64,000 bases of DNA from Flavobacterium agri. Its GTDB lineage: Bacteria > Bacteroidota > Bacteroidia > Flavobacteriales > Flavobacteriaceae. The position numbers were made by a program, and so were the translations under genes. This document shows, piece by piece, positions 8,842 to 17,316 of this stretch. The stretch is taken from the NCBI RefSeq assembly GCF_013401995.1, contig NZ_JACBJI010000002.1, positions 124,001 through 188,000 on the forward strand, read 5' to 3'. A model generated the notes under the pieces. The model saw only the letters and a program-made list of their open reading frames with translations. It ran no database searches and was not told the DNA's origin. Every line of letters starts with the position of its first letter. Position 1 is the first letter of the stretch.

Positions 8842-9344
8842 TGAGAAAGATCTTTTTGATAGCCATGCTGGTAGTTTCGGCGATTGGGATGTCACAAAAA
8901 GTGAAGCTCAAGAAAGGCGATGTCCTTGTCGATGACGCGGTATGGTTGAAATACACCGAATGCGGAACTTTCGACAGTACTTGTTCTTTGGTCAACGCGG
9001 CCGGCGACGAGATCATTTTCTTCAAGACCATCCGTCTTAAAGGAGTCGAGCCGATTACAAGTTCTAACAAAGACGGATCGCTCACGTATTACGAAATCTC
9101 TTTCCTCGGCTTGAACAAAAAGATCGAGATGAAGGATTTCCAAAAAGAGATCATGCGTCTGATTTACGTCGGCAAAGCGGTAAACGAAGACGGAACGCTG
9201 AATCCTGAGCGTGTAGACAGGATAGTTGAAAAATATGGAACCCCGTTCCCTGACCAATATAACAGAAGCGGTTCCGACACACACACAGTAATAATAAAAG
9301 ACGAAACCCGCAAACCGGGAGTTCAAGTTAACATAGGTAGATAA
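8841..9344 (+). CDS. Unknown secreted protein inserted between atpH and atpA
   Basis: 167 residues with a clear signal peptide ([19 protein letters not shown]) and a mature domain of about 148 residues. That domain is rich in beta-prone and charged segments, contains two cysteines (Cys44 and Cys50) close together, and ends in a disordered tail. No family is recognised. The 1-nt overlap with atpH and the 10-nt gap to atpA place it inside the atp transcript. Base composition resembles the neighbours. A periplasmic or surface role is likely from the signal peptide; a role in ATP synthase assembly cannot be assumed. Confidence 0.8.
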   Translation: MRKIFLIAMLVVSAIGMSQKVKLKKGDVLVDDAVWLKYTECGTFDSTCSLVNAAGDEIIFFKTIRLKGVEPITSSNKDGSLTYYEISFLGLNKKIEMKDFQKEIMRLIYVGKAVNEDGTLNPERVDRIVEKYGTPFPDQYNRSGSDTHTVIIKDETRKPGVQVNIGR

Positions 9345-9354
9345 ACATAAAGTT

Positions 9355-10932
9355 ATGGCGGAAATTAAACCGGCTGAAATTTCAGCAATATTGAAGAAGC
9401 AGCTTTCGGCTTTCGAATCGGGAGCGACGCTTGAAGAAGTGGGAACCGTTTTGAACGTCGGTGATGGTATCGCCCGCGTTTACGGATTGTCAAACGTACA
9501 ATATGGTGAATTGGTAGAGTTCGATAACGGTTTGGAAGGAATCGTATTGAACCTTGAAGAAGATAATGTTGGTGTCGTATTGCTCGGCCCATCTACTGGG
9601 ATCAGAGAAGGTTCCGATGTAAAAAGAACACAGCGCATCGCTTCATTGAAAGTGGGTGAGCAAATGGTTGGCCGTGTCGTGAACACGCTTGGTCAGCCAA
9701 TCGACGGAAAAGGCCCTATCGGTGGTGACCTTTACGAGATGCCACTTGAGCGTAAAGCACCGGGTGTAATCTTCCGTCAGCCGGTAACCGAGCCGCTTCA
9801 AACAGGTATCAAGGCGGTAGACGCGATGATCCCGGTTGGACGTGGACAGCGTGAGCTTGTGATCGGTGACCGTCAAACCGGAAAATCTACGGTTTGTTTG
9901 GATACCATCCTAAACCAAAAAGAATTCTACGATGCAGGTCAGCCTGTATTCTGTATCTATGTCGCTATCGGACAAAAAGCTTCGACTGTTGCTGGTATCG
10001 CAAAAACGTTGGAAGAAAGAGGAGCGATGGCTTATACGGTAATCGTTGCTGCCAATGCTTCCGATCCTGCTCCGATGCAGGTTTACGCTCCGTTCGCAGG
10101 TGCTGCTATCGGTGAGTACTTCCGCGACACGGGCCGTCCGGCTTTGATCGTATACGATGATTTGTCGAAACAAGCGGTCGCTTACCGTGAGGTGTCGTTG
10201 TTGCTTCGTCGTCCACCGGGACGTGAGGCGTATCCTGGAGACGTTTTCTACCTTCACAGCCGTTTGCTTGAAAGAGCTGCGAAAGTGATCGGTGACGACG
10301 CTATCGCCAAGAACATGAACGACCTTCCGGAATCTTTGAAACCGATTGTAAAAGGCGGCGGATCGCTTACGGCTCTTCCGATCATCGAAACACAAGCGGG
10401 CGACGTTTCGGCTTATATCCCGACAAACGTGATCTCGATCACCGACGGACAGATTTTCTTGGAGTCTGACTTGTTCAACTCTGGTGTACGTCCGGCGATC
10501 AACGTAGGTATTTCCGTATCGCGTGTTGGTGGTAACGCCCAAATCAAGTCGATGAAGAAAGTTGCCGGTACGCTTAAGCTTGACCAGGCGCAGTTCCGTG
10601 AATTGGAAGCGTTCGCGAAATTCGGTTCAGACCTTGATGCCGTTACTTTGAACGTAATCGAGAAAGGTAAGCGTAACGTTGAGATCCTCAAGCAAGGTCT
10701 GAACTCTCCGTTTACCGTTGAAGACCAAGTTGCGATCATCTACGCAGGTTCTAAAAACCTATTGCGTAACGTTCCTGTAGAAAAAGTGAAGGAATTCGAA
10801 AAAGACTTCCTCGAGTACATGAACGCCAAGCACCGCGACACTCTTGACGCTTTGAAAGCCGGTAAATTCACCGACGAGATCACAGACGTTATCGAGAAAG
10901 CGGCGAAAGAAGTTTCAGCAAAATACAATTAA
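9355..10932 (+). CDS. atpA: F0F1 ATP synthase subunit alpha
   Basis: 525 residues. The beta-barrel N-domain is followed by the nucleotide-binding domain with Walker [10 protein letters not shown] at residues 171-179. The arginine-finger region lies in the late core ([15 protein letters not shown]). A helical C-domain completes it. Regulatory, non-catalytic subunit of F1. The length is slightly above the usual 500-515. It is followed by a hairpin and then atpG. Confidence 0.97.
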   Translation: MAEIKPAEISAILKKQLSAFESGATLEEVGTVLNVGDGIARVYGLSNVQYGELVEFDNGLEGIVLNLEEDNVGVVLLGPSTGIREGSDVKRTQRIASLKVGEQMVGRVVNTLGQPIDGKGPIGGDLYEMPLERKAPGVIFRQPVTEPLQTGIKAVDAMIPVGRGQRELVIGDRQTGKSTVCLDTILNQKEFYDAGQPVFCIYVAIGQKASTVAGIAKTLEERGAMAYTVIVAANASDPAPMQVYAPFAGAAIGEYFRDTGRPALIVYDDLSKQAVAYREVSLLLRRPPGREAYPGDVFYLHSRLLERAAKVIGDDAIAKNMNDLPESLKPIVKGGGSLTALPIIETQAGDVSAYIPTNVISITDGQIFLESDLFNSGVRPAINVGISVSRVGGNAQIKSMKKVAGTLKLDQAQFRELEAFAKFGSDLDAVTLNVIEKGKRNVEILKQGLNSPFTVEDQVAIIYAGSKNLLRNVPVEKVKEFEKDFLEYMNAKHRDTLDALKAGKFTDEITDVIEKAAKEVSAKYN

Positions 10933-10943
10933 TCAATTTGAAG

Positions 10944-10986
10944 ATTTGAAAATTTGGAAATGACCGTCATTTTCAAATTTTCAAAT
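10944..10986 (+). repeat. AT-rich inverted repeat between atpA and atpG
   Basis: Arms of 20 nt (10944-10963 and 10967-10986) with about two mismatches and a 3-nt spacer. The arms are built from repeats of TTTGAAAA/TTTTCAAA. A further TTTTCAAATT lies just downstream. It may act as a processing or stability hairpin within the operon; there is no U tract. Confidence 0.5.
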
Positions 10987-11006
10987 TATCTAATTTTCAA
11001 ATTATA

Positions 11007-11870
11007 ATGGCAAACCTAAAGGAAATACGTAACCGGATCACTTCCGTTTCCTCGACGATGCAAATCACGTCGGCGATGAAAATGGTATCTGCGGCCAAAT
11101 TGAAAAAAGCCCAGGATGCGATTACCGCCATGCGTCCGTATGCCGAAAAGCTCACGGAATTGCTCCAGAATTTGTCGTCTACGCTCGATACGGATGCAGG
11201 TGGTGAATTCACCACGCAGCGCGAAGTGAAGAACGTGCTTATCGTAGCCGTGACTTCGAATCGTGGTCTTGCGGGTGCTTTCAACTCGAACGTGCTCAAA
11301 GAAGTGAGACGTTTGACCGAAAGCGTTTACGCCGGAAAGAACGTGCATTATGTGACGCTGGGTAAAAAAGGAAATGATTTGCTCAAAAAATCGGGCAACG
11401 TGGTTTCTAACAACAATGCGATTTTCGACAACTTGACTTTCGAGAACATATCGTTGATCAGCGACGAGATCGTCCAGCTTTTCGTGAGCGGTAAATACGA
11501 CAAGGTAATCGTCGTGTACAACCAGTTCAAGAACGCTGCGACGCAAATCATCAAGGAAGAGCAGTTCCTGCCGTTGGTTCCGCCAACCACGACAGACAAC
11601 AAACAGATCGTCGATTACATCTTCGAACCATCGAAAGAGGAAATCGTGATGACGCTCATCCCGAAAATGCTCAAGACGCAATTGTACAAAGCGGTTCGCG
11701 ACTCTTTCGCATCAGAGCACGGAGCGCGTATGACGGCCATGCACAAAGCGACCGACAACGCGACGGCATTGCGCAACCAGTTGAAATTGACCTACAACAA
11801 GGCACGTCAGGCGGCCATTACGAACGAAATCCTCGAGATCGTTGGTGGAGCCGAAGCCTTGAAAGGATAA
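11007..11870 (+). CDS. atpG: F0F1 ATP synthase subunit gamma
   Basis: 287 residues. The N-terminal helix (MANLKEIRNRI) and the C-terminal helix (MHKATDNATALRNQLKLTYNKARQA across residues 249-273) form the rotor coiled coil. The middle holds the Rossmann-like domain (TSNRGLAGAFN). A rho-independent terminator follows 21 nt after the stop. atpD and atpC are absent here, as expected for Bacteroidota, where those genes lie elsewhere. Confidence 0.96.
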   Translation: MANLKEIRNRITSVSSTMQITSAMKMVSAAKLKKAQDAITAMRPYAEKLTELLQNLSSTLDTDAGGEFTTQREVKNVLIVAVTSNRGLAGAFNSNVLKEVRRLTESVYAGKNVHYVTLGKKGNDLLKKSGNVVSNNNAIFDNLTFENISLISDEIVQLFVSGKYDKVIVVYNQFKNAATQIIKEEQFLPLVPPTTTDNKQIVDYIFEPSKEEIVMTLIPKMLKTQLYKAVRDSFASEHGARMTAMHKATDNATALRNQLKLTYNKARQAAITNEILEIVGGAEALKG

Positions 11871-11891
11871 TAAAAACACATAAGTGAAAAG

Positions 11892-11921
11892 AGCCGGATT
11901 TTGTCCGGCTTTTTTATTTTT
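11892..11921 (+). terminator. Rho-independent terminator of the atp operon
   Basis: Stem AGCCGGA/TCCGGCT (11892-11898 and 11904-11910), loop TTTTG, then a T-rich tract to 11921. The T tract overlaps the -7 box of the next gene. Confidence 0.85.
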
Positions 11922-11922
11922 G
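11915..11922 (+). promoter_or_regulatory. Candidate -7 box (TATTTTTG) embedded in the atpG terminator tail
   Basis: An exact TAnnTTTG match that ends only 3 nt before ATG 11926. If used, the transcript of the following gene would be leaderless. Confidence 0.4.
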
Positions 11923-11925
11923 GAT

Positions 11926-12366
11926 ATGCGGAATTTTTTTAGCGTCTGGCGCACTTTCGAAATCGAAGGCGACATAGAGGATTTGGAAGACAAATTACTC
12001 GTTGGCGGGGCGTCTTTTTACGCCAGACGCCAAAATGAATACGCGATCGAGTGCCGATTGAAAGCTTCGTTTGGGGTCGCATTGATCAACAGTTTCAAAT
12101 CGTATCCGATCGGTACGGAAGTGATGATTTTACGCGACGCCAACGACAAAATCCATGTCGAGATGCGCAGCGGCATGAGAGGCGAAATCGCAATTTTGTT
12201 CTTGATTTGGTTCGCAATCGCTGTCGCTTCGGTTGCATCCGACGAAAAAAACCTGTGGATTGCGGCAGTCCTTTTTCCGTTGCTGATTGTTTGGTTCCAA
12301 TTCGTTTATCGTTCGCAACAGCAAATCCTGCAGAAAAGCATCGAAACCCATCTCAAAAGCTCTTAA
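11926..12366 (+). CDS. Hypothetical membrane protein with cytoplasmic N-domain
   Basis: 146 residues. The N-terminal 85 or so residues are soluble and mixed alpha/beta. Two adjacent hydrophobic helices follow (IAILFLIWFAIAVASVA and LWIAAVLFPLLIVWFQFVY). The C-terminus is basic and polar. No family recognised. I use ATG 11926 because the upstream GTG at 11884 would put the start inside the atpG terminator. The gene may have its own leaderless transcript. Confidence 0.65.
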   Translation: MRNFFSVWRTFEIEGDIEDLEDKLLVGGASFYARRQNEYAIECRLKASFGVALINSFKSYPIGTEVMILRDANDKIHVEMRSGMRGEIAILFLIWFAIAVASVASDEKNLWIAAVLFPLLIVWFQFVYRSQQQILQKSIETHLKSS

Positions 12367-12426
12367 ATGTTAATTAAAATGGTGATAACGACCATTCGAA
12401 AAACAAAGTTTCCCACATGAATTGGC

Positions 12427-12434
12427 TATTTTTG
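12427..12434 (+). promoter_or_regulatory. Candidate -7 box (TATTTTTG) for the flippase gene
   Basis: An exact TAnnTTTG match 28 nt before the GTG start. No convincing -33 TTG is seen. Confidence 0.4.
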
Positions 12435-12462
12435 CTTATTAGCGACAATTCGATTACCTCAC

Positions 12463-13959
12463 GTGTACAAAAGCCTTTTCAAACAGACTGCGATTTACGG
12501 ACTAGCTACGGTTTTACCGCGCATGCTGAGTTTTTTGCTCGTGCGTTTGTACACGAACAAATTGCCCGAAGGCGAATACGGCGAAGTCACGATCGTCATG
12601 GCGTGGATGATTTTCCTCAACGTAGGGCTTTCATACGGTTTCGAGACGGGTTTCTTCCGCTTTTACAATTCCGAGCACGATAAGGAAAATGTGGTTTCCA
12701 CTTCGACGATTTCTATTTTCTGGTCGTCCATGCTGTTTTTGGGAGCCGCTTTGCTGTTCCGCAACAGCATCGCGCATATGGTCAATGTCGATGCGTCGTA
12801 TATTACCTACGCGATTTGGATTTTGGTGCTCGATGCGCTTGTCGTGATCCCATTCTCGAAACTGCGCGCCCAGCAACGACCCATGATGTATGCCGCAATC
12901 AAGATTGGCAACGTCGCGGTCAACCTCGGATTGAACCTAATCTGTTTGCTTTGGTTGCCGGTTTTTGCCGACAACCATCCCGATAGTTTCATCAGCAGCC
13001 TATACGTGCCGAATTTCGAGGTCGGATATATTTTCATGTCGAACCTGATTGCGAGTTTCCTCACGTTCGTCGTGCTTTCTCCCGATTATTTCAAGATTAA
13101 CTGGCACATCGACCCGAAACTTTGGAAGCGTATGATGCAATACGGACTTCCGATTTTCTTCGCCGGAATCGCGTTCGCCATCAACGAGCATTTCGACAAG
13201 ATCCTACTCGAGAAATTACTGCCGGCCAATGTCGCCAAAGCGCAAGTGGGTGTTTATTCGGCTTGTTATAAATTGGCGCTATTCATGACGTTGTACGCGA
13301 CCGCTTTCAGGTTGGGCATCGAGCCGTTCTTTTTTAGCCATTCCGGAAACGACAACGCCAAACAGACCTACGCAGTAATCACCAAGTATTTCGTGATTTT
13401 CGGATCGTTCATTTTGCTTTCGGTAGTCGTGTTCGCCGACGTGCTCAAAATTTTGCTGCTCGACAATCCGGGTTATTGGGAAGCGATGAAAGTCGTGCCG
13501 CTTATCATCATCGCAAATTTTTTCCTAGGGATTTACACGAACCTTTCGGTTTGGTACAAGCTCATCGACAAGACGCACATCGGCGCTTACATTTCGCTGG
13601 TCGGCGCGGTCGTGACGTTGGCGCTCAATTTCATCCTGATCCCGCTCATGCAAAAGAAAAGCGGGGACGGTTACATGGGTTCGGCCATCGCGACGATCGC
13701 GGCTTACGGCTCGATGATGGTCATTTCGTACGTCATGGGGCAAAAGCAATACGAAATCCCGTACGACATGAAAAAAATCTTGGGTTATCTGGGTATTTCC
13801 ATCGGATTTTCGTTCATAGCGTTTTACGGTTTCCGTGAGAATTATTACGTCAACATACCGCTTTTGTTGATTTTTATGGGCTTCATCTATTACAGCGAAA
13901 AAGAAACGCTCGAGAAAATCATCAAGCGAAAGTCAAGGACAAAGAGGATGGAGATTTAA
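12463..13959 (+). CDS. Polysaccharide flippase (Wzx/MATE-like, MVF superfamily)
   Basis: 498 residues with about fourteen hydrophobic helices spread evenly. It opens LFKQTAIYGLATVLPRMLSFLLV, a common opening of oligosaccharide flippases. Expected to move lipid-linked sugar intermediates across the inner membrane. Starts with GTG at 12463; no nearby in-frame ATG fits better. It heads a run shared with envelope genes (dut, sugar nucleotidyltransferase, TPR protein, EnvC-like protein). The substrate is unknown. Confidence 0.85.
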   Translation: MYKSLFKQTAIYGLATVLPRMLSFLLVRLYTNKLPEGEYGEVTIVMAWMIFLNVGLSYGFETGFFRFYNSEHDKENVVSTSTISIFWSSMLFLGAALLFRNSIAHMVNVDASYITYAIWILVLDALVVIPFSKLRAQQRPMMYAAIKIGNVAVNLGLNLICLLWLPVFADNHPDSFISSLYVPNFEVGYIFMSNLIASFLTFVVLSPDYFKINWHIDPKLWKRMMQYGLPIFFAGIAFAINEHFDKILLEKLLPANVAKAQVGVYSACYKLALFMTLYATAFRLGIEPFFFSHSGNDNAKQTYAVITKYFVIFGSFILLSVVVFADVLKILLLDNPGYWEAMKVVPLIIIANFFLGIYTNLSVWYKLIDKTHIGAYISLVGAVVTLALNFILIPLMQKKSGDGYMGSAIATIAAYGSMMVISYVMGQKQYEIPYDMKKILGYLGISIGFSFIAFYGFRENYYVNIPLLLIFMGFIYYSEKETLEKIIKRKSRTKRMEI

Positions 13960-13992
13960 GCGATTCCCAAACCAAATACGAACCGATTACAA

Positions 13993-14427
13993 ATGAAAAT
14001 ACAGATCATCAACAACTCAGGCCATGCGCTTCCCAACTACGAAACAATCGCTTCGGCAGGAATGGATTTGCGCGCGGTACTTACTGAACCCATTACGTTA
14101 AACCCGCTTGAACGGGCCATCGTCAAGACCGGCTTGTTCATCGAACTTCCGATCGGATACGAAGCTCAGGTGCGTCCGCGATCAGGATTGGCCGCGAAAA
14201 AAGGGGTTACCGTACTCAATTCACCAGGCACGATAGATGCCGATTACCGAGGAGAAATCGGGGTAATTTTGGTAAATTTATCCAATGAGGCTTTCGTCGT
14301 AGAAAACGGCGAGCGCATCGCCCAACTGGTCATCGCCAGGCACGAACGCGCCGAATGGATTGAAGTGTCGGAATTGACCGAAACGAGTCGCGGTGCGGGC
14401 GGTTTTGGGAGTACGGGAACGAAATAG
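13993..14427 (+). CDS. dut: dUTP diphosphatase
   Basis: 144 residues, a typical trimeric dUTPase. Conserved motifs are visible in order: [35 protein letters not shown] and the C-terminal [10 protein letters not shown]. It hydrolyses dUTP to dUMP, preventing uracil incorporation and feeding dTMP synthesis. Cytoplasmic. It lies 33 nt after the flippase. Confidence 0.97.
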   Translation: MKIQIINNSGHALPNYETIASAGMDLRAVLTEPITLNPLERAIVKTGLFIELPIGYEAQVRPRSGLAAKKGVTVLNSPGTIDADYRGEIGVILVNLSNEAFVVENGERIAQLVIARHERAEWIEVSELTETSRGAGGFGSTGTK

Positions 14428-14436
14428 TTCAAAATT

Positions 14437-14457
14437 CGTTATTCGTTGATCGTTATT
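14437..14457 (+). repeat. Three-unit heptamer repeat (CGTTATT orientation)
   Basis: CGTTATT at 14437-14443 and 14451-14457 with a degenerate unit CGTTGAT between. It is the reverse complement of the AATAACG unit that forms the array at 14871-14947, so the four-helix-bundle gene is bordered by oppositely oriented copies. Confidence 0.75.
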
Positions 14458-14498
14458 CAACATTCAAAAATATTTGCCATCTAAAACTTTTATAAGCC

Positions 14499-14882
14499 AT
14501 GAGAGAATTTAATTTACACGAAAGGTTGATAGATTTTGCCGTAATGATTATTGAAATCTCAAAAGGGATTGAAAATTCAAAACCAGGAAATCATTTATCA
14601 GGACAAATTATACGATCAGGAACAGCGCCATCTTTGAACTATAGTGAAGCTCAAAGCGCAGAATCTCGAAATGATTTTATACACAAGATGTCAATCGTTT
14701 TAAAAGAATTAAGAGAAACGTTGTCTTGTTTAAAGATATTGAGAAAAGCAAATCTTTATCTCATATCGAATGATATGATGGAGAAAACACAAATAGAAGC
14801 AAATGAGTTGATTTCCATTTTTGTTAGAAGCATCCAAACTTCGAAAGAGAAGCTGAAAAAAGATAATACGAATAACGAATAA
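14499..14882 (+). CDS. Four-helix bundle protein (23S rRNA intervening-sequence / Avd-like family)
   Basis: 127 residues, almost wholly helical. It has the family features LIDFAVMIIEISKGIE, GQIIRSGTAPSLNYSEAQ, SRNDFIHKMSIVLKELRET and CLKILRKANL. Relatives are encoded in 23S rRNA intervening sequences and as the accessory protein of diversity-generating retroelements; most free-standing copies have no known role. By hand count G+C is about 31%, against roughly 50% in dut. It splits dut from the nucleotidyltransferase and is bordered by inverted heptamer repeats. This suggests recent acquisition. No reverse transcriptase or rRNA lies nearby. Confidence 0.85.
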   Translation: MREFNLHERLIDFAVMIIEISKGIENSKPGNHLSGQIIRSGTAPSLNYSEAQSAESRNDFIHKMSIVLKELRETLSCLKILRKANLYLISNDMMEKTQIEANELISIFVRSIQTSKEKLKKDNTNNE

Positions 14883-14947
14883 CGAATAACGAATAACGAA
14901 TAACGAATAACGAATAACGAATAACGAATAACGAATAACGAATAACG
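14871..14947 (+). repeat. Tandem array of 11 perfect AATAACG heptamers
   Basis: Eleven exact 7-bp units, preceded by a partial unit AATACG at 14865-14870. The stop of the four-helix-bundle gene lies in units 1-2, and the array ends 13 nt before the nucleotidyltransferase ATG. It therefore fills the 5' leader of that gene. Confidence 0.97.
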
Positions 14948-14960
14948 AAGTTCAATAAAA

Positions 14961-15968
14961 ATGAAGATAATAGTCCCAATGGCCGGTCGCGGCTCAAGAT
15001 TACGTCCACATACGCTTACGATTCCAAAGCCGTTGATTCCAATCGCCGGTAAACCTATCGTGCATCGTCTTGTAGAAGACATTGCGGGCGTCATCAACCA
15101 AAAGATAGACGAGATCGCGTTCATCATCCACAAAGATTTCGGCACACAGGTAGAAGAAGATCTTGTCGCGATTGCCGAAAAACTCGGAGCGAAAGGCACG
15201 ATTTACTATCAGGAACAACCGTTGGGAACGGCTCATGCGATCATGTCGGCAAAAGAATCGATGAGCGGACCGATCGTCGTGGCGTATGCCGATACACTAT
15301 TCCGCGCCGATTTTACGTTAGATACAACCGCCGATAGCGTGATTTGGGTCAAGCAAGTAGAAGATCCGAGCGCGTTTGGGGTTGTGAAACTCGACGGAGA
15401 CAGAATTACCGATTTCGTCGAAAAACCGAAAGATTTCGTTTCGGATTTGGCCATCATCGGTATCTATTATTTCAAATCGGGTGAAACGTTGAGAGCCGAA
15501 TTGCAATACCTTTTGGATAACGATATCACCAAAGGAGGCGAATATCAGCTCACCGACGGACTCGAGAACATGAAGCAGAAAGGCTTGCGTTTCGTTCCCG
15601 GAAAAGTAGACGAATGGATGGATTGCGGCAACAAGAACGTGACGGTGGAAACCAATTCGAGAATGCTCGGATTTTTGCACAACGACGGCGAGAACATGAT
15701 CAGCAAAGAAGCGAGAATCGAGAATTCTACGATCATTCCGCCTTGTTTCATCGACAAAGACGTGGTTTTGATCAATTCGATTATCGGCCCGAACGTTTCG
15801 TTAGGAAGAGCGACCCACGTGACGGAGAGCAAGATCAAAGACAGTTTGATCCAGACGCACGCACACATCAAAAACGCCGACCTCGACAATGCCATGATCG
15901 GCAACCATGCGAGTTTCGACGGGAATTTTAAAAGCATCAGCATCGGGGATTACTCCGTTTTGGAATAA
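14961..15968 (+). CDS. Sugar-1-phosphate nucleotidyltransferase
   Basis: 335 residues. The N-terminal Rossmann-like domain carries the pyrophosphorylase signature GRGSRLRPHTL followed by PKPLIPIAGKP. Metal-binding Asp appears in VAYADTLF. The C-terminal third is a left-handed beta-helix of hexapeptide-like turns (IENSTIIPPCFIDKDVVLI). It should make an NDP-sugar for envelope polysaccharide, consistent with the flippase two core genes upstream. The exact sugar is not clear. Confidence 0.88.
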   Translation: MKIIVPMAGRGSRLRPHTLTIPKPLIPIAGKPIVHRLVEDIAGVINQKIDEIAFIIHKDFGTQVEEDLVAIAEKLGAKGTIYYQEQPLGTAHAIMSAKESMSGPIVVAYADTLFRADFTLDTTADSVIWVKQVEDPSAFGVVKLDGDRITDFVEKPKDFVSDLAIIGIYYFKSGETLRAELQYLLDNDITKGGEYQLTDGLENMKQKGLRFVPGKVDEWMDCGNKNVTVETNSRMLGFLHNDGENMISKEARIENSTIIPPCFIDKDVVLINSIIGPNVSLGRATHVTESKIKDSLIQTHAHIKNADLDNAMIGNHASFDGNFKSISIGDYSVLE

Positions 15969-15972
15969 GAAA

Positions 15973-17316
15973 ATGAAGCGATTCGCCTATATACTTTTAA
16001 TCGGGATTGCAATCCAGACCAACCTTTCGGCCCAAATCCAGGAGCCTGAGGATGTGGCTTTGGAGTCGAGCGAATTCCGCAACAGTTTTTACGAATCGCT
16101 CAAACAGAAAGGCATCGAGAACTACGACAAAGCGGTTACGGCTTTGCTCAAATGCCAAAAACTCGAACCCAATAATCCGGTCGTATATTTCGAGCTCGGA
16201 AAAAATTACCTGGCGCAGAAAGATTACAAAAAAGCCTACGAAAGTTTCGAACAGGTCACCAAAATGGATCCGTCTAACAAATGGGCGTGGGTCGGGATGT
16301 ACGACGTGTGTTACGAAACCAAAGATTACAACCAAGCCATCGTAATCGTCAAGAAACTCGTCGAATTCAAAAGCGAATACAAAGAAGACCTGACTTCGCT
16401 TTACATGAACACGCAGCAGTTCGACAAGGCGCTCGAACTCATCAACGAGCTCAACGAAACGGTCGGTACGAACGATTTGCGCGACAGTTACAAGGCGGCG
16501 ATCATGAAGAATCCGAAGTATCAGGGTTCTGAAATTTCGAATCTGCTCGACAAGATCAAGCTAAATCCTAAAGACGAATCGAATTACGTTTCGCTAATGT
16601 TCCTGTATTGGGATTCCGATCAGGACAGCAAAGCGCTCGACATCGCCCAAAAGCTCGAGAAGGAAGTTCCGGGATCGGATTGGGCGCAAATCAGCCTGTT
16701 CAAATACCACCTGACCAAAGGCGACGGCCCGAAAGCCGTCAAGGCCATGAACCAGATTTTGGCGAGCAAGAAAATCGACAACAAGATCCGTCACCGCGTG
16801 ATGAACGAGTTTTTGCTTTTCGCCAAAGACAAGCCCGAATACGAAGCCGATTTGCAAAAAGCCATTTCCTATTTCGACAACGACAAGGAAGTGAAAGTCG
16901 CCAAGGAAATCGGCAAATTCTATCACGCCAAGAAGAATTGGGCTCAGGCCGTGCGATATTACGAACAGCATTTGAAATCGGAACCGAACGATATGGAAGC
17001 GATTTTCCTCGTGCTCGAAGCCTATGCGCAACAGCCCGATTACGTGTCTTTGGGCCAGCGTGCCGAAGGAATGATCGAGTCATATCCGCTGCAACCGCAA
17101 TTTTATTATTACGCGGGATTGGCCTACAATCAGCAGAAAAATTTCAAAAAAGCCAAGGATTTGCTCGAAATCGGCCTGGATTATGTAGTAGATGACAAAC
17201 AGCTTGAAACCAGTTTCTACATCCAATTGGGTGAAGCCTGGAACGGTTTGGGCGACCAAAAGAAAAAAGAGAGCTATTTCCTTAAAGCCGAAAAATTACT
17301 GGACAAGAAAAAATGA
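15973..17316 (+). CDS. Secreted TPR-repeat protein
   Basis: 447 residues with a signal peptide (MKRFAYILLIGIAIQTNLSAQ), then about ten tetratricopeptide units (for example NPVVYFELGKNYLAQKDYKK). Probably a periplasmic protein-protein scaffold. ATG 15973 follows the preceding stop by 4 nt; the longer frame from 15907 would lie inside the upstream gene. It overlaps the next gene by 4 nt (ATGA), so they are translationally coupled. Confidence 0.85.
   Translation: MKRFAYILLIGIAIQTNLSAQIQEPEDVALESSEFRNSFYESLKQKGIENYDKAVTALLKCQKLEPNNPVVYFELGKNYLAQKDYKKAYESFEQVTKMDPSNKWAWVGMYDVCYETKDYNQAIVIVKKLVEFKSEYKEDLTSLYMNTQQFDKALELINELNETVGTNDLRDSYKAAIMKNPKYQGSEISNLLDKIKLNPKDESNYVSLMFLYWDSDQDSKALDIAQKLEKEVPGSDWAQISLFKYHLTKGDGPKAVKAMNQILASKKIDNKIRHRVMNEFLLFAKDKPEYEADLQKAISYFDNDKEVKVAKEIGKFYHAKKNWAQAVRYYEQHLKSEPNDMEAIFLVLEAYAQQPDYVSLGQRAEGMIESYPLQPQFYYYAGLAYNQQKNFKKAKDLLEIGLDYVVDDKQLETSFYIQLGEAWNGLGDQKKKESYFLKAEKLLDKKK

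Noticed and set aside
11884..11925. Upstream GTG start extending the small membrane protein
   Set aside because: It would begin before and run through the atpG terminator stem; ATG 11926 is preferred.
14499..14882. Diversity-generating retroelement accessory gene (avd)
   Set aside because: No reverse transcriptase, template repeat or variable repeat is seen in the window, so only the fold family is claimed.
14871..14947. Possible CRISPR-like array
   Set aside because: Units are 7 bp with no spacers and there are no cas genes nearby; it is a simple tandem repeat.
14756..15199. Minus-strand frame with a repeated YSLFVIR peptide
   Set aside because: It is the translation of the AATAACG array read through from the nucleotidyltransferase complement; no start signal or composition supports a gene.
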